From positions 1 through 64,000 of the forward strand of contig CACOYM010000007.1 of assembly GCA_902631395.1 (NCBI GenBank): a stretch of 64,000 nt of DNA, read 5' to 3'. Position numbers and translations under genes: made by a program. The notes under the pieces are model-generated. The model was not told the DNA's origin, ran no database searches, and was given only the letters and a program-made list of their open reading frames with translations. This DNA comes from Halieaceae bacterium (GTDB taxonomy: Bacteria; Pseudomonadota; Gammaproteobacteria; Pseudomonadales; Halieaceae). Of this stretch, positions 56,431 through 64,000 are shown one piece after another (the stretch's first letter is position 1; each line of letters opens with the position of its first letter).

Positions 56431-57198
56431 TTACTTGGGGTCGAGGAGCGACACTACTGCGGCCGTATCGGGCGCACCGGTTTGGGTCGTCTTGTGCTGC
56501 TGCCACTGACCGTCCACGAAAAGCTCCAGCGGGCTGAATCGCGATTTGTAGGACATCTTGCGACAGCCATCGATCCAGTACCCTAAGTAAACAAAGGGCA
56601 GGGACATTCTCTGTGCTTCGCGGATTTGCAACAAAATCGCTTCGCTGCCCAAACTGCGGCGGGACTGGCCGGGGTCAAAGAAGCTGTATATCGCGGCAAG
56701 GCCATCGAGCATTTTGTCTGCTACGGTAATAGCGACGAGCTGATTTTCTTGATACAAACGGTAGTAGATTGCGCACCCCAATCCGTCATTCAAAAATGAC
56801 TCATATTGCTCACGTTCAGGGGGATACATATCGCCGTCCGCATGACGGCTTTCAATATAGTAACAGTAGAGTTTGTAGGCCTCGTCATCGAGAATCGAAT
56901 CCGATTTTTCAATTCGAAGGTCTGCATTGCGACGGCTTATGCGTTGCTGGGTGCGACTGGGCTGAAATTCATACACGGGCACCCTCGAAGCAATACACGC
57001 ATTACATCGTGCACAATGAGGACGATATACGTGGTCTCCGCTGCGACGAAAGCCGAGCAGGGACAGCTGTGTGTAGAGTTCCGCGCTGAGCTTCTGTCTA
57101 GGGTCAACGAACAGTGTTGTGGCTTCCTCGCCCTCAAGATAAGAACAACGATGCGGGAACGTCGTGTATACCTTGATTTCTCGCAAAGATGCTGTCAA
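56431..57198 (-). CDS. bpt: Aspartate/glutamate leucyltransferase
   Basis: Transfers leucine from Leu-tRNA to proteins with N-terminal Asp or Glu, creating ClpS degrons. The ATE-family core is visible: CSYLEGEEATTLFVDP, HCARCNACIASRVPV and YLGYWIDGCRKMSYK. Length 255 residues, the bacterial Bpt/ATE type. Its start overlaps the aat stop by 4 bases. ClpS and ClpA, the downstream pathway, are encoded nearby. Confidence 0.95.
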   Translation of the reverse strand: MTASLREIKVYTTFPHRCSYLEGEEATTLFVDPRQKLSAELYTQLSLLGFRRSGDHVYRPHCARCNACIASRVPVYEFQPSRTQQRISRRNADLRIEKSDSILDDEAYKLYCYYIESRHADGDMYPPEREQYESFLNDGLGCAIYYRLYQENQLVAITVADKMLDGLAAIYSFFDPGQSRRSLGSEAILLQIREAQRMSLPFVYLGYWIDGCRKMSYKSRFSPLELFVDGQWQQHKTTQTGAPDTAAVVSLLDPK

Positions 57199-57944
57199 AG
57201 CAACTGCTCCATTGATCGCAGGTCGAAACTACCGAGACGCTCGGGCAGGGTCCGGCGTCGCTCCGGGACTAGGCAAAGCGGATCTGAGAGAATCTCTTCC
57301 ATTGTGACCTTTATAGCGTCACGCAGATGATTTTCAAAGTCCTTCCGCGGCATTGAGGTTGCACCTAGCGACATAAGATGAGGGTTGTCGACCTGGCAAT
57401 CAATGAGTTTTACCCCCCCTTGCGCACAAGCCCTGCTCAATGCGATGAACGCTACCTTTGAGGCATTACTTCGGAGCGAAAACATGGACTCGCCAAAAAA
57501 CACCCGCCCAAGGAGGACGCCATACAAACCTCCTATCAATTGGTTGGCCTCATAGACCTCCACTGAATGCGCCACGCCCATCTTGTGAAGCACTTGATAG
57601 GCGGACCGCATCTCTTGCGTTATCCAGGTGCCGGTCGCTTCGCCATCTCTGGCGACGGTTGCGCAGTTCTGGATCACCTCACTGAACGCGGCGTCATACA
57701 TTAGCGTCCAGTCAGACTGCCGCAGGAATTTGCTCATTGATCGGCTGACATGAATATTGCCTGTCTGTAAAACTAGGCGGGGGCAGGGTGTCCACCACAA
57801 GATTTCTTCATCATCGCTAAACCAAGGAAAAATACCTTGGGCGTAGGCACTCACCAGCGTGCCGGGAGCCAGATCACCCCCCATAGCCAACAGCCCGTTG
57901 GGGTCTCGCAGGGCGCGATCGGTTGGGGGGAAGGGGTTAATCAC
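57195..57944 (-). CDS. aat: Leucyl/phenylalanyl-tRNA-protein transferase
   Basis: Adds Leu or Phe to proteins with N-terminal Lys or Arg. Family motifs: NGLLAMGGDLAPG, GIFPWFSDDEEILWWTPCPR and GRVFFGESMFS. No ATG lies before the conserved start, so I chose GTG 57944 (VINPFPPTDRALRDPNG), five bases after the trxB stop; this gives 249 residues, near E. coli's 234. The frame continues into trxB but is not family sequence there. Confidence 0.92.
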   Translation of the reverse strand: MINPFPPTDRALRDPNGLLAMGGDLAPGTLVSAYAQGIFPWFSDDEEILWWTPCPRLVLQTGNIHVSRSMSKFLRQSDWTLMYDAAFSEVIQNCATVARDGEATGTWITQEMRSAYQVLHKMGVAHSVEVYEANQLIGGLYGVLLGRVFFGESMFSLRSNASKVAFIALSRACAQGGVKLIDCQVDNPHLMSLGATSMPRKDFENHLRDAIKVTMEEILSDPLCLVPERRRTLPERLGSFDLRSMEQLL

Positions 57945-57949
57945 ATTAA

Positions 57950-59080
<1,131 letters not shown>

Positions 59081-59114
59081 CTAGCATGGAGCTTTCTAGG
59101 GTTGGTTATAGAGC

Positions 59115-61460
59115 GTGGTAGAGAAAGGCAAGTCAGCTTCGGTTAAACCCGATAGCGTCGAGGCGCCGTACGGTCGGCGGCGCTTACGAGACGTGCTCTT
59201 TATCGGCGTAGGAGCTGCCTGCCTCTTCGTTCTGATGGCCTTACTAACCTACAGCAGCAGTGACCCCGGGTGGTCTGCCAGTGGAACCGCTGCCGCAGTC
59301 TCTAATCTGGGTGGTAAGACCGGCGCATTTCTCGCCGATAGTTTTTTTTCTCTCGTCGGATCAACGGCCTATCTAGTGCCTGTTTTGCTCGCTTATCGAG
59401 CGGTTTCTCTACTGCTGGCAGACGATGATGGGGTGCGTTTCGATTGGCAGCTTCTGGGGTTCCGCGGGCTTGGTTTGTTACTGCTACTAATATCGGCCAC
59501 GGCATTGCAGACATTGAATGATGGGGGAGGCACGGAGCTGCCACAGGGTGCGGGGGGCATCCTTGGCTTTGAGATTGCCAAAGGATTTGGCCAGGCTTTT
59601 AATCCAGTGGGAGCGCGTTTGGTCCTGGTGGCGCTGTTCTTGCTTGGATTGACCGTATTTGCCGATATCAGTTGGCTTAAGGTCATTGACTGGTTGGGGC
59701 AAAAAGTTATCGACTGCAGTCAAACCCTGTGGCGGCACGGCCTACTGCGCCTGGATAAAATGCGCGATCGCAGAGAGAGGGAAAAGCAGCTTGCCAGCCG
59801 TAAGGTACAGATTGAGCGGCACGTGGCCAAGGAAAAGAAGCGCGTGCCGCCAAAAATTAAGCCTCCCAAGCCTGCACAGATGCCAGGGAAAAAGGTTGAG
59901 CGAGAGCAGCAAAAACCACTGTTTGATATTCCCGTGTCGGGGGAGGTGCCGGCGCTCGACTTGCTTGATGCACCATCCGATTCCAGCCAAAGAGGCTATT
60001 CGGCGGACGAATTGGAGTCACTATCACGATTGCTGGAGTTAAAGCTAAAGGATTTTGGTGTGGTGGCCGAGGTGGTGGCGGTATACCCTGGACCGGTTGT
60101 GACGCGCTTTGAAATCCAGCCGGCAGCAGGTGTTAAAGTTTCAAGAATATCAAATTTAGCCAAGGACTTAGCACGCTCTTTAGCTGTTATTTCTGTACGA
60201 GTTGTTGAAGTCATTCCGGGCAAGAGTGTGGTGGGTATTGAAATTCCCAACGCAGACCGGCAGACCGTGAATTTTCGGGATGTACTGGCATCCAAGACCT
60301 TTGATGACTCTAAATCCGTGCTCACGCTCGCACTCGGTCACGATATTGCCGGCGCACCAGTCGTTGCTGATTTGAGCAAAATGCCCCATTGCCTCGTCGC
60401 CGGTACGACCGGCTCGGGCAAGTCGGTGGGGGTGAACTGCATGTTGGTCAGCCTGCTTTACAAGGCGACACCGGCCGATGTGCGTATGATCCTTGTCGAT
60501 CCCAAAATGCTAGAGCTATCTGTATATGACGGTATTCCGCATCTCCTCACGCCGGTTATTACCGACATGAAAGATGCAGCAGACGGGTTGCGATGGTGTG
60601 TGGCGGAGATGGAGCGCCGCTATAAGTTAATGTCGTTACTGGGAGTCAGAAATCTGCAGGGTTACAACCGCAAGGTACTCGACGCAGAAAAGGGAGGCAA
60701 GGCGATTCCCGACCCTATGTGGAAACCAGATCCTGCTCTTGAACTTTCGGAGGAGGAGCAGGTCCACCCGACGCTAGAAAAGCTGCCGAACATTGTCGTC
60801 GTTATCGATGAGTTCGCTGACATGATGATGATAGTCGGCAAAAAGGTTGAAGAACTCATTGCCCGTATTGCGCAAAAAGCCCGCGCCGCGGGGATTCATC
60901 TGATTCTGGCGACTCAACGTCCCTCGGTTGACGTGATTACTGGCTTGATCAAAGCGAACATACCCTCCCGGATCGCGTTTTCAGTCAGCTCCCGCGTAGA
61001 TTCAAGAACTATTTTGGATCAGGGTGGTGCGGACCAGTTGCTAGGCTATGGAGACATGCTCTATTTGCCCGCTGGATCCAGCGTTCCAGTTCGCGTGCAC
61101 GGCGCTTTCTGCTCTGACGATGAGGTGCATCGAGTCGTAGCAGACTGGAAACGGCGGGGTGATCCTCAATATCTGGAAGGCTTACTGGACGAGGGCGAAC
61201 AGACGCCGGTTACCGCCAACGAAATTCAATTGGCTGCTGCTGGCCAGAATGACCCTGAATCTGATGCGTTATATGACGAGGCTGTCGATTATGTGTGCCG
61301 GAGCCGCAGAGCGTCGATTTCGTCAGTGCAACGTAAACTTCGCATTGGATATAATCGAGCCGCGAGACTGATTGAGGCCATGGAAGCAGCCGGCTTGGTA
61401 TCGGAGATGGGCAGCAACGGGCAGAGAGAGGTCATGGCACCTTCGCCACGGGAGGACTGA
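59115..61460 (+). CDS. ftsK: DNA translocase FtsK
   Basis: Septal DNA pump that aligns dif sites for XerCD. About four N-terminal membrane segments lie within residues 25-200. A short basic/Pro-rich linker of roughly 80 residues follows, then the alpha-beta motor (Walker A GTTGSGKS at 430-437, Walker [12 protein letters not shown]). The C-terminal gamma winged-helix domain ([28 protein letters not shown] is its centre, about 718-745) reads KOPS. At 781 residues it is of the short-linker type. GTG start; lolA follows with no gap. Confidence 0.96.
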   Translation: MVEKGKSASVKPDSVEAPYGRRRLRDVLFIGVGAACLFVLMALLTYSSSDPGWSASGTAAAVSNLGGKTGAFLADSFFSLVGSTAYLVPVLLAYRAVSLLLADDDGVRFDWQLLGFRGLGLLLLLISATALQTLNDGGGTELPQGAGGILGFEIAKGFGQAFNPVGARLVLVALFLLGLTVFADISWLKVIDWLGQKVIDCSQTLWRHGLLRLDKMRDRREREKQLASRKVQIERHVAKEKKRVPPKIKPPKPAQMPGKKVEREQQKPLFDIPVSGEVPALDLLDAPSDSSQRGYSADELESLSRLLELKLKDFGVVAEVVAVYPGPVVTRFEIQPAAGVKVSRISNLAKDLARSLAVISVRVVEVIPGKSVVGIEIPNADRQTVNFRDVLASKTFDDSKSVLTLALGHDIAGAPVVADLSKMPHCLVAGTTGSGKSVGVNCMLVSLLYKATPADVRMILVDPKMLELSVYDGIPHLLTPVITDMKDAADGLRWCVAEMERRYKLMSLLGVRNLQGYNRKVLDAEKGGKAIPDPMWKPDPALELSEEEQVHPTLEKLPNIVVVIDEFADMMMIVGKKVEELIARIAQKARAAGIHLILATQRPSVDVITGLIKANIPSRIAFSVSSRVDSRTILDQGGADQLLGYGDMLYLPAGSSVPVRVHGAFCSDDEVHRVVADWKRRGDPQYLEGLLDEGEQTPVTANEIQLAAAGQNDPESDALYDEAVDYVCRSRRASISSVQRKLRIGYNRAARLIEAMEAAGLVSEMGSNGQREVMAPSPRED

Positions 61461-62033
61461 ATGCGCTCGTTACGCCTCTTGTCGCTCAGTGCGTGTCTCA
61501 TGAGTGCCGCGTCAGCTGCTGATCCACTGGACCAACTATCGACTAGAGAGTCGCTTTCGGGCAGTTTTATTCAATCCATCGTCAGCCCAGAGGGTGCAGA
61601 GCTAGAGCGTGCAGAGGGGCAATTTCGATTGCTGCGGCCTCATTATTTTTGGTGGGAAATTGAGCGACCGGATCAGCAGTTACTGATTTCTATAAACGGG
61701 CAGCTTACCCAGATTGACTGGGATCTCGAGGTGGTATCGCGAAGACATCTCTCACCCCAGGACCGCATGGTGCTTCAGTTGTTATTTGCGTCGAGGGAAG
61801 AATTAGAGACTGCCTTCAGTCTGGAGGTGCAGGAGCAGTTTGTTGTGCTGACTGCCTATGAGGAGGGCGCTCCGATAACGCGATTGTCGATAGAGCATCC
61901 GCCAGAAACCCAGCTATGGCGACTGTCTCTCACGGACAGGTCGGGACAAGAGATTCAGTTGATCTTGAAAGAGAGTTTCGATCGTCGCCTGAACCCCGCA
62001 GATTTCGCGATCCCCTCAACCGATTTTGACTGA
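61461..62033 (+). CDS. lolA: Outer-membrane lipoprotein carrier protein LolA
   Basis: Periplasmic chaperone that carries lipoproteins from LolCDE to the outer membrane. It has a signal peptide (cleavage after about residue 20, SAASA), then the LolA beta-fold with SGSFIQSIVSPEG and RPHYFWWEIERPDQQLL. At 190 residues it is slightly short. It starts directly after the ftsK stop, and ftsK-lolA-rarA is the standard order. Confidence 0.93.
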   Translation: MRSLRLLSLSACLMSAASAADPLDQLSTRESLSGSFIQSIVSPEGAELERAEGQFRLLRPHYFWWEIERPDQQLLISINGQLTQIDWDLEVVSRRHLSPQDRMVLQLLFASREELETAFSLEVQEQFVVLTAYEEGAPITRLSIEHPPETQLWRLSLTDRSGQEIQLILKESFDRRLNPADFAIPSTDFD

Positions 62034-62046
62034 CGCCATAATAAAT

Positions 62047-63378
62047 ATGCCGGAGAACGACTTATTTGCGCCTGAGCTTGCGCCGCAAGAGCCTCTGGCA
62101 GCGCGGATGCGACCGCAATGTCTTGATGACGTAGTAGGGCAGAGTCACCTTTTGGGCCCAGATCAGCCGCTGAGAAAAGCGATAGAGTCCTGTGACGGAC
62201 TGCACTCTTTTCTACTTTGGGGCCCTCCCGGCGTCGGAAAGACCACCCTTGCTCGGCTCGTATCTGCTCAGAGCAACGCGCTTTTTCTGCAACTCTCCGC
62301 CGTGTTTGGGGGCGTAAAGGATATTCGGGCAGCCATTGAGAGGGCGTATGAGGCCGCTGCTCGAGGACGTCGTACGGTGTTATTTATCGACGAGGTCCAT
62401 CGTTTTAATAAGAGTCAGCAGGACGCTTTTTTGCCGCACATAGAGGATGGTACCGTCTGCTTTATTGGCGCCACGACGGAGAATCCGTCATTTGAAGTCA
62501 ACGGCGCGCTACTTTCCCGATTGCGGATCTATCACCTAAAGGCGGTGTCGCAAGCCGACATCATCGCCTTACTGGAGAGGACCCTAGCGCGCTGCTACCC
62601 GGACCACAGGTCCGCCGAGTCGTTTCTCGAAGGCATCGCCAATATTGCTGACGGCGACATACGACAATCACTGAATCTCCTCGAGCTGTCTATCGGATTA
62701 GCGCAAGGTCGAGAACAGCCAGAAGTGCTCGATACGTCGTTACTGGATGACTTAGCGGAAACCGGAGCCAGGCGATTCGATAAAGGCGGTGATCAGTTCT
62801 ATGACCAGATTAGTGCGCTCCATAAGTCCGTGAGGGGTTCGGATCCAGATGCCGCAATGTACTGGCTAGCGAGAATGCTTGATGGGGGCTGTGATCCACT
62901 ATACATTGCGCGCCGGTGCATCCGTATGGCCTCAGAGGATATTGGCCTCGCGGATCCCAGAGCGCTGCAACTTGCTCTGGACGCCACAGCCGTGCAGGAG
63001 CGTCTAGGGAGCCCAGAAGGCGAGCTGGCGATCGGGCAGGCGGTGGTGTATCTCGCCTGCGCCGCTAAAAGTAATGCCGTATATATGGCCTTTAAGAGGG
63101 CGATGGATACGGCTAAATCGTCTGGCTCCGCTGAGGTGCCGATGCAGCTTCGTAATGGAGTGACGAAGGCCATGCGCGCTGCAGAATATGGAGAAGACTA
63201 TCGATATGCTCACGATGAGCCGGGCGGATTTGCCGCAGGTGCACGCTACTTTCCACAGGAAGTAAACCCTCAATTTTTCTACGAGCCGACGGATCGCGGA
63301 CTTGAGCGCAACATACGAGAAAAACTCGAGCAGTTGCGGGCGCTAAATCATGCTGCCCAAGGGCAGCGGGATTCATGA
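62047..63378 (+). CDS. rarA: Replication-associated recombination protein A
   Basis: AAA+ ATPase (MgsA/RarA) acting at stalled forks. Walker A GPPGVGKT is at residues 59-66, Walker B FIDEVHRFNK follows, and the sensor ATTENPSFEVN and the C-terminal MGS domain (ARYFPQEVNPQFF) are present. I chose ATG 62047 (443 residues). A TTG at 62026, overlapping lolA, would add seven residues. Confidence 0.95.
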   Translation: MPENDLFAPELAPQEPLAARMRPQCLDDVVGQSHLLGPDQPLRKAIESCDGLHSFLLWGPPGVGKTTLARLVSAQSNALFLQLSAVFGGVKDIRAAIERAYEAAARGRRTVLFIDEVHRFNKSQQDAFLPHIEDGTVCFIGATTENPSFEVNGALLSRLRIYHLKAVSQADIIALLERTLARCYPDHRSAESFLEGIANIADGDIRQSLNLLELSIGLAQGREQPEVLDTSLLDDLAETGARRFDKGGDQFYDQISALHKSVRGSDPDAAMYWLARMLDGGCDPLYIARRCIRMASEDIGLADPRALQLALDATAVQERLGSPEGELAIGQAVVYLACAAKSNAVYMAFKRAMDTAKSSGSAEVPMQLRNGVTKAMRAAEYGEDYRYAHDEPGGFAAGARYFPQEVNPQFFYEPTDRGLERNIREKLEQLRALNHAAQGQRDS

Positions 63379-63726
63379 AGCCAGCGTATTGAGTATCCCT
63401 TGCGCTGGACGCGCTGTCGACGTTGCATGTGGACTTTTTCTAACTAGTTGCCTGTCGCCGCTGAATTTTACCCCGTGCACCTTTGTTGGGAACCTCGGTG
63501 GGTGCGCCACTATCGACGTGTTCTGGCTTTGCCGGCAGAGATGGACGCTTATATTGCGCGGAGCGCTTTCCTTGGTGCGGGCGGACTAGAAGGCTTCACC
63601 CTATTTTCAAGCTTTTCTCTTGAAGCGCTGCAGTCGGCGCAGAAACGCCGGTGGATTGCTGCTCGAGTCTACCTAGTGTCCAGCAGATTGCCCCTCGCCG
63701 CGACAGTGCAGCCGAGTATTATTTGA
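63375..63726 (+). pseudogene. crcB: Decayed crcB (fluoride exporter) gene
   Basis: crcB usually lies between rarA and serS. Here its pieces are spread over all three frames. Frame one starts with ATG overlapping the rarA stop and reads MKPAY, stop, VSLALDALSTLHVDFF, stop. Frame two gives LSPLNFTPCTFVGNLGGCATIDVFW, matching the CrcB segment with the conserved Asn and Gly. Frame three gives ALPAEMDAYIARSAFLG and GFTLFSSFSLEALQSAQK, matching the TTFSTFS filter motif, with the key Thr changed to Leu. At least two frameshifts and a nonsense codon make it a pseudogene. Similarity is judged by eye. Confidence 0.65.
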
Positions 63727-63816
63727 GCACGGACCTTCAGCTGACGGGGATATTCCCACACCTGCTTTGAAAAGTTTCGCGTTACACTCTGGCCGTCGAA
63801 AGAGGGTTGTCCCGAC

Positions 63817-64000
63817 ATGCTCGATATCAAAGCCATACGTCAAAATCCTGACGCCGTCTTTCTCGCGTTGAAGAAGCGAGGCATGGCATTCGATCTCGGT
63901 CGATTTCAGTCCTTAGACGCGCGACGCAAGAATGCCGTCATTCGTGCTCAGGCCCTGCGAGCTGAGCGCAAAGCAGCATCCAAACGTATCGGTGAACTAA
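63817..64000 (+). CDS. serS: Seryl-tRNA synthetase, 5' part (runs off the window)
   Basis: The first 61 residues are present. They begin MLDIKAIRQNPDAVFLALKK, the start of the N-terminal coiled-coil arm of class II SerRS, and continue with the Arg/Lys-rich helix that grips the tRNA-Ser variable arm (DARRKNAVIRAQALRAERKA). The catalytic domain lies beyond the window. A TACACT at 63783-63788 is a possible -10. Confidence 0.93.
   Translation, partial: MLDIKAIRQNPDAVFLALKKRGMAFDLGRFQSLDARRKNAVIRAQALRAERKAASKRIGEL

Noticed and set aside
56806-57330. A 174-codon plus-strand frame across bpt and aat
   Set aside because: It is antisense to two well-supported genes and spans their junction.

Overview
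This window looks like a chromosomal backbone segment of a gammaproteobacterium with moderate-to-high G+C. The gene orders are those of Pseudomonas-like relatives: leuCDB-asd-fimV-truA-trpFBA-accD-folC-SPOR-cvpA-purF, ppiB/lpxH opposite glnS-cysS-folD, rluE/mnmA-hflD-purB-roxA opposite icd-clpSA, and infA-bpt-aat-trxB opposite ftsK-lolA-rarA-(crcB)-serS. A stand-alone BLUF blue-light sensor and a propionyl-CoA/methylmalonyl-CoA cluster suggest a marine heterotroph of the Cellvibrionales/Halieaceae (OM60/NOR5) type. That placement is inference; no 16S rRNA is present.

Layout. 1-3366: a lipoprotein of unknown function and the bifunctional 23S rRNA methyltransferase rlmKL. 3.4-18.1 kb: leucine synthesis (leuCDB), asd, a short FimV, truA, the end of tryptophan synthesis (trpF, trpB, trpA), accD, folC, a SPOR protein, cvpA and purF, followed by what I read as a decayed metZ. 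18.1-27.3 kb: acnB (minus), a DUF1289 protein with miaE, lpxH and ppiB (minus), glnS, cysS and folD (minus). 27.4-29.6 kb: tRNA-Pro(UGG) and tRNA-His(GUG) with a stable-RNA type promoter, then two gene-poor stretches flanking the BLUF gene. 29.6-36.7 kb: an exonuclease III family protein related to Crc but with its catalytic residues, yajC, a PLP-dependent D-cysteine desulfhydrase-like enzyme, an AGCS transporter, a 5'-nucleotidase, cysB and pabB (minus). 36.8-45.0 kb: a cluster for propionyl-CoA to succinyl-CoA conversion (carboxyltransferase, unusual biotin carboxylase-BCCP fusion, epimerase, mutase, MeaB). 45.0-50.0 kb: roxA, purB, hflD, mnmA and rluE, all minus. 50.1-56.1 kb: icd, clpS, clpA, a 1.3-kb gene-poor stretch and a TetR regulator behind a double palindromic operator. 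56.1-64.0 kb: infA, bpt, aat and trxB (minus), ftsK, lolA, rarA, a crcB relic and the 5' end of serS.

Most of the window is core metabolism and information processing. The points most worth attention are the two apparent gene relics at conserved positions (metZ after purF, crcB after rarA), the atypical large biotin carboxylase subunit, the BLUF protein in a gene-poor pocket next to tRNA genes, a perfect TATAAT placed so close to clpS that its mRNA may be leaderless, and the tetR operator made of two identical palindromes arranged as one large inverted repeat. I did not find a CRISPR array, a prophage, an intact insertion sequence or a convincing new multi-gene system.
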